Under the pieces are notes generated by a model. That model searched no databases. It saw only the letters and a list, made by a program, of their open reading frames with translations, and had not been told where the DNA came from. A stretch of DNA of 64,000 nt from Oscillospiraceae bacterium. GTDB lineage: Bacteria > Bacillota > Clostridia > Saccharofermentanales > Saccharofermentanaceae. This document shows positions 36,077-44,897 of the stretch, piece by piece; position 1 is the first letter of the stretch; each line of letters begins with the position of its first letter. A program made the position numbers and the translations under genes. The stretch is taken from positions 155,834 to 219,833 of the forward strand of contig CACYMP010000002.1 of NCBI GenBank assembly GCA_902775565.1. Reading direction: 5' to 3'.

Positions 36077-38692
36077 TCAGTATTTTCCGAGGAATTTCCA
36101 ATTGGATTTCTTCCAGATGCTGTCCTGTACGGTAAACCATTCGCCGCTTTCAAAGGCGATACCGTTGTTTCTTCTGACATCCCAGTTGCTGCCGGAGCCT
36201 AAGATCTTGATCCCTTCCTTCTTGGGCTCGTCGGTTATCGGTTTGCCCGTGAACGGATTGACGGGGTTGCTGACGATACCCTTAGTCGCAATGTAAGGCG
36301 TATCGGCATTAGTCATGAAATCTTCTGATGTCTGTAACTCTCCGTGAGCATTGAAATCCTTGACCAGAAGGAGCGGTGCGAATGACTCTGCGTCAAGCTT
36401 TCCGCCGATCTCATACTGTATGAGATTCGTGAAGTTTCCGAGATACCATCCGTGGTCTGACACGATGATGATCCTCGTGTTATCATAAACGCCGTTTTCC
36501 TTGAGATATTCAAGCCAGTTGCCGATAAGCTGGTAGGCCGCAACGTTGCACTGGTAATGCTTGTAGTCATTTTCGTCACGCATGCTCATGACCTCACCCT
36601 TGCGGATGAATCTCGCCTGATGCGTCTTCTCATACTGCCTGTTATCAACAATGTCGGCAGGCTCATAGGCGGGCTCCTGGAGCATCTGGGTATCGTGTGT
36701 GATATCTGATCCGAAATAGACGTAATGGCAGTCAGAGCTGTCATCGATCTTCGTGATCTGATCCAGAGCCTTTGTCGAGTAATAGCACCACATGAATTCC
36801 TGTCTGCTGCCGTAAGCGGCAAATCTGCTCACCGACTTCTGCGCGCTGAGCTTTGAAGGATCCACGCTCTTCGTGTCGTTGTAATTGCCACCGTCATAGA
36901 GCAACTCCTGCAGTCCTACAGGCGCAGACTTGAAGATGGAGTAACTGAACAGGTTGTATCTCAGATTGTCGGTGTATGCGGTCTTATAGGTCTCCCTGAG
37001 GTCATCAGGCAGATAAGCGTCCTTCGTGCTGTATGCCTTGATCTTTTCCATGCCGTCGAAAACGGAGAAGTCGGGATACCATGTGTAGCCGACATAAGGC
37101 ACATTGATCAGCGTCGCGTCATAGCCCTCTTTGATAAAGATCTTCGGCATGAGCTTTACAGCCTCGTCGTGCTTTTCGCCAAGGAGCTTGTCGGTACGCG
37201 CGTTCATTGCATCAGGAGTGTATTCATAACCTCCCAGGAGCGCCGGCGAAGCGACGTTCGTATGGAAGCCGAAAGACGCGGTGTTATGATAGTGGACGAA
37301 GCCGTCGTATATGGTCTTGAGTTCCTTTTTTTCGTTGAATATGTAAGGCAGCATCGGTCCGACCGCTCTGTCACACATGATGACGACAACGTTCTTTCCG
37401 TTTTTCGAGAGCGTGAATTCGGCCTTGGATGTAGGCGATCTCTTTGCTTCAAGGTAGCCCTTGTTGACCTTGCCGATGTTCGTGAAACCGAGCACACAGA
37501 AGACCAGCGCGACGGAGAAGCATATGACCGACGGGGTATATTTTCCGAAGCGCAGGATAAGGAAGCATATAGCCACACCGCCGAGCGTTACGAGAAGGCT
37601 GATGAGGATATTCTTCACGGTGAAAGACGGCTTATTCGAATAGATCAGGAGATTCGAGATAAATCCGAAATTGTTGCTGAAGAGCTTTGAATTAAGGATA
37701 GCCGAAGCAGTAAGGGAGAACATGACATAAGACATTATTCTCTTGCCCTTGACCGTGGCTATCGAATAGAAGATGAAAGGCCAGATGAAGAACAGGCCGA
37801 AGCTCTTTGCGGTCGAATCCAGTATGTCGAGCATGGGATGCGACAGGCTGTAGAGGTTTACGAACTCTTCGGGTGCCGAAGCAACGGTCTGCATGGGGAT
37901 ATAGAATCCCGTGTATAATGCCAGCGCAACGCATGAAAGGATGAAGACCGCCTTGAACTTGGGTTCTAGCGGCTTTATTGCCTTTGCGGGCTTGGCTTCA
38001 GCATTCTTTTTCTTTGAGCTGATGATCTTTCTTACAACGTTCTTGCAGAGAGAATAGATGTTGTTGCATATCCAGTAAAGGACGAGTCCCGAAGGCGACT
38101 GGTACAGAAGTACGAGGAATACCAGGGCGAGACCGTACATCTGGATCTTCGTCTTGAGCGGGAATCCCTTTGAATAGATGAAGCTCGAGGCAACGTTGAT
38201 CAGGGTCATAATGACGGGCAGTACATTAATGGCAAATCCGCCGATAACGAGAAGTCCGTCAGGTGCGGAAAGACTTGCAATGGGCCCTAAGCTTACACCT
38301 TCGAGGATCCTGTTGTGTGACAGCATGTTGTATGCACCAAGGAAGAACGGGATCTGCAGCAGGATCGAGACAGAACTCGAAAGCACGTTTAATGGGCTGT
38401 AATCGTTCTGCCTGTAGCACGTCTGCAGGAGCATGAACCTCTCGTCGCCCTTGAAGGTCTGCTTGATATGCTTGACCATCGGGGCGATCTTGTTCTCCTT
38501 GTCCTTCGCCTCTTCCTGCACCTTGTCGGCACGGTTATATAGCGGAAGGACTAATGTATTTACAACGATACTCAGTATGATTATCGAAAGAACGGTGTTA
38601 CCCGATACCTTTGAGATGATCGAGAAGATCGTCTGCAAAAGGAATTCGATAGGATAAAGCGTTAAAAGATACAGCACGGTAAGGAAGCTCAT
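36077..38692 (-). CDS. YidC/Oxa1-like domain fused to LTA-synthase/sulfatase-like domain (copy C)
   Basis: An 871-aa third paralogue, more diverged than A and B are from each other. It has a YidC-like core (1-225; QSPSGLVLYWICNNIYSL), four helices (~248-405) and a catalytic domain with Asp441, Thr478 in HTNVASPALLGG, a conserved THD histidine and SDHGWYLGN. ATG 38692 is chosen because GGAGG lies seven bases upstream and the stop of the TagB/TagF-like gene overlaps it (ATGA). The next gene, the PntC-like fusion, suggests this copy acts with CMP-aminoethylphosphonate, whereas A and B sit with the hydroxyethylphosphonate genes. That pairing is inferred. Confidence 0.85.
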   Translation of the reverse strand: MSFLTVLYLLTLYPIEFLLQTIFSIISKVSGNTVLSIIILSIVVNTLVLPLYNRADKVQEEAKDKENKIAPMVKHIKQTFKGDERFMLLQTCYRQNDYSPLNVLSSSVSILLQIPFFLGAYNMLSHNRILEGVSLGPIASLSAPDGLLVIGGFAINVLPVIMTLINVASSFIYSKGFPLKTKIQMYGLALVFLVLLYQSPSGLVLYWICNNIYSLCKNVVRKIISSKKKNAEAKPAKAIKPLEPKFKAVFILSCVALALYTGFYIPMQTVASAPEEFVNLYSLSHPMLDILDSTAKSFGLFFIWPFIFYSIATVKGKRIMSYVMFSLTASAILNSKLFSNNFGFISNLLIYSNKPSFTVKNILISLLVTLGGVAICFLILRFGKYTPSVICFSVALVFCVLGFTNIGKVNKGYLEAKRSPTSKAEFTLSKNGKNVVVIMCDRAVGPMLPYIFNEKKELKTIYDGFVHYHNTASFGFHTNVASPALLGGYEYTPDAMNARTDKLLGEKHDEAVKLMPKIFIKEGYDATLINVPYVGYTWYPDFSVFDGMEKIKAYSTKDAYLPDDLRETYKTAYTDNLRYNLFSYSIFKSAPVGLQELLYDGGNYNDTKSVDPSKLSAQKSVSRFAAYGSRQEFMWCYYSTKALDQITKIDDSSDCHYVYFGSDITHDTQMLQEPAYEPADIVDNRQYEKTHQARFIRKGEVMSMRDENDYKHYQCNVAAYQLIGNWLEYLKENGVYDNTRIIIVSDHGWYLGNFTNLIQYEIGGKLDAESFAPLLLVKDFNAHGELQTSEDFMTNADTPYIATKGIVSNPVNPFTGKPITDEPKKEGIKILGSGSNWDVRRNNGIAFESGEWFTVQDSIWKKSNWKFLGKY

Positions 38693-39948
38693 TTCTTTGC
38701 CTCCTTTTCTTTTTCCATCTGCTCGGCCTCGATGCCGGCATACTTGTCGACAATGTAATCGGCGATGAGACTTGCACTGTTGCCGACGTTGCACCAGGTC
38801 TCAATACGGGCCTGCTCGACCTCAACGGGGTCAACACCTTCGGAGATGCTCGTATCGATCAGTTCCTTGATGTTCTCGGCATTCTCTTTCGTCAGCTCTT
38901 TTCCGAGCTTGCGGATCGTGCTGACCATCCAAGTCTCGCCTTCAAGGCACCAGCAATCGTAAGGATCCTTTGTATAGCCCTCAGTGGTGTAGATAACAGG
39001 TTTATTGAATATGAAGATGAAATCGTACATTACGCCTGAGTAGTCGGAGATCATGATGTCCGCGCTCGCAAGAACGTCAAAATTGTCGTTATCCCTGTTC
39101 CAGTGGAGCTTGTCGGTCTCCGGATACTTGTTCATCAGCGTCTCGATAGTATCCTTGTCAGCCGTGTAGGACTGCGGATGCGGGCGGATGATTATGTTGT
39201 AGCCGGTCTCGATGAGCCTGTCGATAAAGGATGATCCGAATTTTACAAGGATGCTGTTAGGGCCCCATGTAGGTGAGAGCAGGACGGTCTTCTCCCCCGT
39301 TTCCTTCTTTTCGTAACCCTGAGCGCGCTGGTACATACTGTCAAGATAAGGAAGTCCCATCATCTTGAGTTCTTTCGGCGGCAGATTTCTCTGCCTTTCG
39401 AGCTCTCTTACCTCATGCTCTGCAAATTCTCCGGGGAGCATGAGCGCATCGTAGTAATCCAGACCGTAAAGCCTGCAGAGAGCCGTGTCTCCGTTTGCGT
39501 GGAATACGTGAACATAGTAATCGACCGTCTTGGAACGCTTCCACTGGAAAACATCGAGGTTCGGAGTGGTAGCGACCACAACGCCCGCGATGAGCATGTT
39601 GAGCTTCGCGTAAGCCTTGTTGCCCTCGCCGATAAACTCTGTCTTGATGTTCTCGAAATGACATTCAAGCGCCGGATCGTCAGGAGATGCCGTCATGTAG
39701 ACTGCCTTCTGGCCGCGCTTGTCAAGCTCTTCGCAGATAGGTTTGAAAGTGGTCCAGTATCTTTTGTGGTCAGCGAAAATAACGACTGGGATCTTCTTCG
39801 CATTCCTCTCGGCCTGCGACTTGACACCCGCCATGGTCTTCGCTTTTATCCAAAGGATCCGCACTACGTAAACGACAGCGCTGACGGCACTTATCAGTAT
39901 GGTAAACAGCATACTGCCCGTGCCGGGATCTATGTAAAGATTAACCAT
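38689..39948 (-). CDS. TagB/TagF-like CDP-polyol transferase, membrane-anchored (second copy)
   Basis: A 419-aa paralogue of the protein at 23108-24409, with the same N-terminal anchor NLYIDPGTGSMLF and GT-B transferase domain (HVFHANGD, IRPHPQS, SDYSGVMYDF). It is the first gene of unit 1, so each of the two units carries one such transferase. The family uses CDP-activated donors to prime or extend wall polymers; here a CMP-phosphonate donor is plausible. Start ATG 39948 is five bases after GGAGG. A short Lys/Glu tail ends the protein. Confidence 0.86.
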   Translation of the reverse strand: MVNLYIDPGTGSMLFTILISAVSAVVYVVRILWIKAKTMAGVKSQAERNAKKIPVVIFADHKRYWTTFKPICEELDKRGQKAVYMTASPDDPALECHFENIKTEFIGEGNKAYAKLNMLIAGVVVATTPNLDVFQWKRSKTVDYYVHVFHANGDTALCRLYGLDYYDALMLPGEFAEHEVRELERQRNLPPKELKMMGLPYLDSMYQRAQGYEKKETGEKTVLLSPTWGPNSILVKFGSSFIDRLIETGYNIIIRPHPQSYTADKDTIETLMNKYPETDKLHWNRDNDNFDVLASADIMISDYSGVMYDFIFIFNKPVIYTTEGYTKDPYDCWCLEGETWMVSTIRKLGKELTKENAENIKELIDTSISEGVDPVEVEQARIETWCNVGNSASLIADYIVDKYAGIEAEQMEKEKEAKK

Positions 39949-39993
39949 CCAAACCTCCGAAGTCTCGAAATGCCTTATTTTTAAAGCGCGCCT

Positions 39994-40022
39994 ATTCTAC
40001 ACCCTGAAAATAGGCCTTTCAA
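39994..40022 (-). promoter_or_regulatory. Promoter of phosphonate unit 1
   Basis: On the minus strand TTGAAA (40022-40017), 17 bp, TAGAAT (39999-39994). Predicted start near 39987, giving a ~40-base leader with GGAGG before ATG 39948. Confidence 0.72.
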
Positions 40023-40103
40023 GCGCAAAGGTGAAATATAATAATGTTACACAGCGGTTTTGCAGTGTTTTAGATAAGAAAATCGGTTATTAATGACTAA
40101 ATA

Positions 40104-40131
40104 TTGCCTATTATTGCACTTTTAATATAAA
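40104..40131 (+). promoter_or_regulatory. Candidate promoter of the 40183 lipoprotein gene
   Basis: TTGCCT (40104-40109), 16 bp, TATAAA (40126-40131), about 50 bp before the start codon; AAGGGGG precedes ATG 40183. It is divergent from the unit 1 promoter. Confidence 0.5.
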
Positions 40132-40182
40132 TACCTTCATGGTAAAGTTAGTGTTTGGTATCAAGGGGGTACTTCGTTATCT

Positions 40183-41769
40183 ATGAAAAAGCTTTTGTTG
40201 ATAAAACTGGCGGCTCTGTCCGCAGCCGTATCGGCATCTTTCAGTCTCGCTTCCTGCAATATGGATGCCATGCAGACATCTGAATCCACGGAACATTCTT
40301 CGATATCTACGACGATAACCGAACCCGAACCGACTGCTTCGGAATCCGCGACGGAAACGACACTTGATCAGAATCAACCCAATCCGGCAGGCATCGACTA
40401 CCAGTCTTCCAAGACGATCAAAACAGCTACAACAGAGAAAAAGAAGACATATTCAAGCACAGGCGCAGACCAGAGCGCTCTTATCGTAAACGGCAAGAAG
40501 ATCAAGGTCTCACTGACCAACCCTGTCATCAAAAAATCCGGTGATACAAGTTCAGACGATTACAGCAGACGCTATGGCGTCAATGCCGCATTCCTTGCAA
40601 TGGGCGGATCAAGCGCTTATATCACGGGCGGAACAATCACGACCGAAGGCAAGGGCGCAAACGGCGTTTTCGCTTATGCGGGATTTGGCGAGCAGAACGG
40701 TAATTCAGGCGACGGAACAACATTTAATATTGCAGATTCGAAGATCACGACGACAGGCTCAAACGCTTGCGGTCTCGTATCCGCAAAAGGCGCAAAGACA
40801 ACCGCTTCCAATCTCACGATAACGACAAGCGGCGAGTCATCTCCTGCAGTCGCTACAGTCAATGCAGGCGAAAACGTCAACATCAAAGGCGGCACATATA
40901 CCACTGAAGGCAGTTATTCACCCGCACTCTACGCGACCGCGACAGTCAATATCAGCGGCGGAGCAAATCTTATTGCCAATTCTTCCGAAGGCGTTGTCGT
41001 AAACGGCAAGAACGAGGTAAGCCTTGCTGATACCAACGTTACTGCAAATCACACAAAGCGCTCAGAAAAGGCAAAGATCCCAAGCTCGATCCTCGTTCAC
41101 CAGTCCGCATCTGCGAACGGCGCTACAGGCACGACGTCCTTTACCATGACCCGCGGAACGCTTACCAGCAAGAGCGGTCACGTTTTCCATGTTACCAACA
41201 CCAACGGCATTATCAACATCAGCGGTATTACTCTTGTAAACGAGGATAAGGACAAGATCATACTGTCTGTCTCACCCGACGGATGGGACGGCAACGAGAA
41301 CGTTGCTATCTTCAACGTAACTAAGACCGCACTTGAGGGAAATATTCTTGTAGCCAAGAAAGGCAAGCTCACGATCAACTTCTCCAACGGTGCTTCCTTC
41401 ACGGGAACATTCAGCGGCAATATCGTCAGCGCTGACGGAGAGCAGATCTCAAAAGATCAGGGTATCGTATATGTAAATCTCGGTCCCGACTGCACATGGA
41501 CGCTTACCGAAGATACGCACATCACTTCTTTCGCAGGCGATATGAACAACGTAAAGCTCAACGGACATAAGCTTTTTGTCAGTGGAAACGTTGTCACTCC
41601 TACGGGCAGCCCCAAACAGGCTACCCCTACACCTAAGGTAAACAGGCCTACGGCTACACCTAAGCCCAAGAAAAAGAAGGCAACGCCTACACCCAAACCG
41701 AAGAAAAAGGCAACTAAAAAGCCTACACCGAAGACCCCTACGCCTCAGGCAAATAACCAGAACCCTTGA
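40183..41769 (+). CDS. Surface lipoprotein, right-handed beta-helix-like
   Basis: A 528-aa lipoprotein with lipobox SLASC near residue 25 and a Ser/Thr/Glu-rich linker. A long region (~115-450) of short repeated strands follows, rich in Gly, Thr, Asn and Ile (patterns such as GGTITTEG, GGTYTTEG, SGGANLIANSS), typical of right-handed beta-helix or adhesin-like folds. The last ~55 residues are Thr-Pro-Lys repeats (TPTPKPKKKAT) that could thread or bind the cell wall. Carbohydrate binding or adhesion is plausible, but no lyase active site was identified. It is divergent from the phosphonate operon, so joint regulation is possible. Confidence 0.72.
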   Translation: MKKLLLIKLAALSAAVSASFSLASCNMDAMQTSESTEHSSISTTITEPEPTASESATETTLDQNQPNPAGIDYQSSKTIKTATTEKKKTYSSTGADQSALIVNGKKIKVSLTNPVIKKSGDTSSDDYSRRYGVNAAFLAMGGSSAYITGGTITTEGKGANGVFAYAGFGEQNGNSGDGTTFNIADSKITTTGSNACGLVSAKGAKTTASNLTITTSGESSPAVATVNAGENVNIKGGTYTTEGSYSPALYATATVNISGGANLIANSSEGVVVNGKNEVSLADTNVTANHTKRSEKAKIPSSILVHQSASANGATGTTSFTMTRGTLTSKSGHVFHVTNTNGIINISGITLVNEDKDKIILSVSPDGWDGNENVAIFNVTKTALEGNILVAKKGKLTINFSNGASFTGTFSGNIVSADGEQISKDQGIVYVNLGPDCTWTLTEDTHITSFAGDMNNVKLNGHKLFVSGNVVTPTGSPKQATPTPKVNRPTATPKPKKKKATPTPKPKKKATKKPTPKTPTPQANNQNP

Positions 41770-41799
41770 TTATTTAAACTTCAATTAAAGTAAACACTG

Positions 41800-41805
41800 T
41801 ATAAT
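41800..41805 (+). promoter_or_regulatory. -10 box spaced for a leaderless transcript
   Basis: Perfect TATAAT, six bases, then ATG 41812; no ribosome site. The -35 region is weak. Confidence 0.45.
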
Positions 41806-41811
41806 GACGAT

Positions 41812-42561
41812 ATGGCTCATGAGACTACACTATACAGCGTACTAAGAGTCCCGGAGAACGCGACTCCCGAAGAGTTGAAGCAGGCTTACCGCAAGCTTGT
41901 CAAGCTTTGGCACCCCGATCTTCACCCTGACGATATGTCCGCTGAAAAGCGTATGGCGGAGATCAACGAGGCCTACACGGTCCTTTCTGACCCGGCGAAA
42001 AAGCTCAAATACGATAATTCCCTCTCATCCAAGCGTGCCGCCCAGCGCGCCAAGGAAGAAGAACAGGCCAGGAAAGCCGCACGCGCGGCCGCCGCTGCAG
42101 CTGCCGCCAAAGCCGCTGCAAACGCAGGCGCAAGAGCAGGTTCCGGTGCTGCTCCCGTCAAAAAGCCTTACAACGATCCCGACCGTCCCGTCAGGACTGA
42201 CTCTTCTTATGAGGATTTCACCAATCCCGCATCTTCTTTCAACAACCGGACCCACGAGTCACCGTTTGTCGTGAACAACGCAGGTCAGTCATCGGCGCCC
42301 GCGAAAAGATCAGAAACAGGAGCAACAGAAGAGCTCACCCCCGGGGAAATGCGCCTGGAGAACATCTCTGTCGCTTTATGCGTGCTTTTCCCGGCCATTA
42401 TCCCTGTCGTATATAAGCACATGAAGGAATCACTCGAGATATATCCTTACAGCAGACACTACCGGGATTCTCTTACTTCATTAAAGATAATCACGATCTT
42501 CGCGATACCTTTGTGGCTGTTATTGATATTTCTTATAGTTAAAGGAGTCCTGGGAATCTGA
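41812..42561 (+). CDS. J-domain (DnaJ-like) membrane protein
   Basis: A 249-aa protein. The N-terminal J domain (~1-65) has the HPD motif at 34-36 and the AYTVLSDPAKKLKYD helix end, so it should stimulate a DnaK-type ATPase. A Lys/Ala-rich helix (~75-110) and a disordered linker follow, then two hydrophobic segments (~185-200 and ~225-247), suggesting a membrane-tethered co-chaperone rather than general DnaJ; the Cys-rich and substrate domains of DnaJ are missing. Partner unknown. Not linked to dnaK here. Confidence 0.85.
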   Translation: MAHETTLYSVLRVPENATPEELKQAYRKLVKLWHPDLHPDDMSAEKRMAEINEAYTVLSDPAKKLKYDNSLSSKRAAQRAKEEEQARKAARAAAAAAAAKAAANAGARAGSGAAPVKKPYNDPDRPVRTDSSYEDFTNPASSFNNRTHESPFVVNNAGQSSAPAKRSETGATEELTPGEMRLENISVALCVLFPAIIPVVYKHMKESLEIYPYSRHYRDSLTSLKIITIFAIPLWLLLIFLIVKGVLGI

Positions 42562-42581
42562 CGTAACAGTGTTACAAAGAC

Positions 42582-44135
42582 TCACCCGTAATAGTGGACC
42601 CTGCACTTCGGATTCGTTTTCAACTGGACATAGTCAAGCATTATCTTCGTGAACTTGTTGTTTTCTGTAGTCTTAGGCTGCCAGAGATAACGCTTTATGT
42701 GGTCCTTGAATCTGAGCTTTGCCTCCCCGGGACCGTAGTTGGTCTCTATATTCATCTTGATGGATTCATATGAGCTTCCGTCAAAGATGTAGTAAACGTC
42801 CGTGACTACGTTTTTCCTGAATTCAATCTCGACAGATCTTACCCTGACACCGAAAACGATTATGTCAGCGCCGTCGTTGTTTATGAGGGTCATTGTGCCG
42901 TTGCCCTTTTTGTTTATGTTCTCGGCAGGGCGGTACTTGCCTATCTCGCTCTTGACGGCCTTGTATTTCATGCCTTTGCTGGTAGCTCTGCCGACGGCCT
43001 TCACCTTTTCGAGCGCATTATATTTCTCTGTCGTGCAGGTATATCTTATCTCCGTTCCGAATCCGCGGCCGCTTCCGCTCATCCTTCCGTAGCTTACAGT
43101 GATGTACGCCTTGCCGTCGTTTAAGTTCCACTGCGAGCTGAAATCGCGGATGATCGAAGGGTTGCCGTATTCGTTTGCGATCTTTTCGCGCACCTCATAC
43201 AGATGATCGCCCTTCACCACGAACGAATAAGATGTCAGGTCGACCTTGGGATCGAAATAAAGGAATACGGCGGAAGCATAGGTATCAGCCGGAGCGAATT
43301 TTCCGAGATTGGTATCAGAAGAGATATCGTATTCCCTGTTTACGATGTAGGTCTCCGTGCCGTCCAATGCTGTCTCGAACTTCTCGGCATTCATCTTCCT
43401 CTTGCGGACTTCCTCGACCGTCATTCCCAAAGTCAGGACCGGGGTCTTCGGTGGCACCGAGCTGCTCTTTTTCTCTTTTACATATATATATTGCAGGAAA
43501 GTGTGTTCCTGCTTGTCAGCCTCCACCGTCCTTAAGGTCAGATACATCAGCACGTCGCCTTCAAGGTTCCAGTAAGACGAATCGCCGCTCCTGAAGACCG
43601 GTTTCCCGAATTCCTCGCCAAGCGCTTCCTTCACTTCCGCATAGCGGTCTTTGTCCAACAGGTAGCTGAACGCATAAAGGCCCTCGCGCCTGTCGACACT
43701 GAGCACAACATGCGAGAAATCAAATCCGCCGACTCTGGCCTTTCTTGAATATGTAAGGTTTACCGTGTCCGCCTCATTCTTCAGCGAAGAAGGATCCTCG
43801 CTTAACACGTCGGGATATTTGACCTTTATCTCGGAAGAGGGCGCCCCCCATGAAAGCGACATTATGTCTGTCGGGACAGTGCCGTCAGGATAAGTGCCTC
43901 CGAAATATTCGACCGGAACAGCTGACTGCGAAGGTTCGGTAGCGGTCTGGGATGTTGTCTCTCCCGTGCTTTCGGACGTTTTGGCATTGTTCTTTATCTT
44001 CACTGCCGCCGCGACCGCGAAACCGATAGCCAGGATAAGAGCACCTGAAATTATGAGCAAGACCAGTCCGGCCTTCCTGTCAGGTGCATCGGAAATGCTG
44101 TTATCTTCGGTTTTGGCAGTGAAACGCTTCTCCAT
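42582..44135 (-). CDS. Membrane-anchored protein with repeated extracytoplasmic modules
   Basis: A 517-aa protein: short basic N-terminus, one membrane helix (~25-48), Ser/Thr linker, then three similar modules of ~130 residues. Each contains a segment like YAEVKEALGEEFGKPV / LYEVREKIANEYGNPS / YESIKMNIETNYGPGE followed by SxWNL or LWQ strands. The modules suggest an internal triplication of a small alpha/beta fold. No catalytic residues are recognised. It begins 59 bp after the NusG-like gene and could share its transcript, although TATACT 8 bases before ATG hints at its own promoter. Confidence 0.62.
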   Translation of the reverse strand: MEKRFTAKTEDNSISDAPDRKAGLVLLIISGALILAIGFAVAAAVKIKNNAKTSESTGETTSQTATEPSQSAVPVEYFGGTYPDGTVPTDIMSLSWGAPSSEIKVKYPDVLSEDPSSLKNEADTVNLTYSRKARVGGFDFSHVVLSVDRREGLYAFSYLLDKDRYAEVKEALGEEFGKPVFRSGDSSYWNLEGDVLMYLTLRTVEADKQEHTFLQYIYVKEKKSSSVPPKTPVLTLGMTVEEVRKRKMNAEKFETALDGTETYIVNREYDISSDTNLGKFAPADTYASAVFLYFDPKVDLTSYSFVVKGDHLYEVREKIANEYGNPSIIRDFSSQWNLNDGKAYITVSYGRMSGSGRGFGTEIRYTCTTEKYNALEKVKAVGRATSKGMKYKAVKSEIGKYRPAENINKKGNGTMTLINNDGADIIVFGVRVRSVEIEFRKNVVTDVYYIFDGSSYESIKMNIETNYGPGEAKLRFKDHIKRYLWQPKTTENNKFTKIMLDYVQLKTNPKCRVHYYG

Positions 44136-44194
44136 ATGCCATCAGTATACTTAATTAAATATGTCAATTCCGAAACCGTACTATGACAAATAGC

Positions 44195-44761
44195 CTATAC
44201 TGAAGGCACCTCCGGCTTCTTATATGTCAGTTCAAGACCGAGCGTTGTCTTGACCGATCTTCCAAACAGTGAAACGTTTATCGTTACAAGACGCTTATGG
44301 CGGTCCACGTGTATTATGTGGCCCTCCAATCCGACCATAGGGCCCGAAAGGATCTTTATCACGTCGCCCTCCTTGTAGCCGGTTGAGATATCAACGACAT
44401 TACTGCTGCCGCCGAGCCTCTTGAGGAAAGCTTTTTCTTCTTCGCTTACGGTGAGTATTATGTCATCCGCCTTGAGCAGACGGTGGCGGCCGGGGACCTT
44501 GACCAATGCCTTTTCGAGCGCCTCCGGATCTCTTGTCACCATGAATACATAGCCCGGATACAAAGGCCTTCTTTCCCTGCGCCATTCGCCTTTGTATTTT
44601 TTGAGCCTGACCTGCCTCGGAACGAAAATGTCCTCTAAAACATCGTCGGAAAGCATATCCGCACAAGCTTTGCGGACTTCTTCCTCCTTGCCCGACAGGA
44701 CCTGGGCAACGACCCAGACAGGCTCGTTTATTAAGTTTGTCACGGTGTCATTGTTTTCCAT
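44195..44761 (-). CDS. NusG paralogue, LoaP-like antiterminator
   Basis: A 188-aa protein with an N-terminal NGN domain (WVVAQVLSGKEEEVRKAC; PLYPGYVFM) and a C-terminal KOW motif (GDVIKILSGPMVGLEGHI). LoaP proteins of Firmicutes are specialised NusG relatives that bind RNA polymerase and promote read-through of long polysaccharide or antibiotic operons. Housekeeping nusG is normally beside rplK, which is not the case here. The predicted promoter places the RNA start downstream of ATG 44788, so ATG 44761, preceded by AAAGGGG, is taken as the start. The target operon is not evident; the phosphonate units lie 5 kb away. Confidence 0.8.
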   Translation of the reverse strand: MENNDTVTNLINEPVWVVAQVLSGKEEEVRKACADMLSDDVLEDIFVPRQVRLKKYKGEWRRERRPLYPGYVFMVTRDPEALEKALVKVPGRHRLLKADDIILTVSEEEKAFLKRLGGSSNVVDISTGYKEGDVIKILSGPMVGLEGHIIHVDRHKRLVTINVSLFGRSVKTTLGLELTYKKPEVPSV

Positions 44762-44788
44762 TCCGGCGTCCCCTTTGATTTCCGACAT

Positions 44789-44817
44789 ATTTTAGCATCT
44801 GCAAAAAGCCTGTTCAA
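44789..44817 (-). promoter_or_regulatory. Promoter of the NusG paralogue gene
   Basis: On the minus strand TTGAAC (44817-44812), 17 bp, TAAAAT (44794-44789). RNA would start near 44782, inside the in-frame codons after ATG 44788, which rules that codon out as start if this promoter is used. Confidence 0.62.
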
Positions 44818-44885
44818 ATCAGCGATTCTCCCTGATGCGTGATATTTGTGCGGTCAATCTGCAACACTTGCGACCCGCGAAATAG

Positions 44886-44891
44886 TATAAT
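44886..44891 (+). promoter_or_regulatory. -10 box spaced for a leaderless transcript
   Basis: Perfect TATAAT, six bases, ATG 44898; no ribosome site between. The -35 is not convincing. Confidence 0.42.
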
Positions 44892-44897
44892 TCCCGC

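Noticed and set aside
28683..38692. Housekeeping YidC membrane insertases
   Set aside because: Three copies with a large outward catalytic domain, no rpmH-rnpA context, and placement within a biosynthetic cluster argue against a general insertase role.
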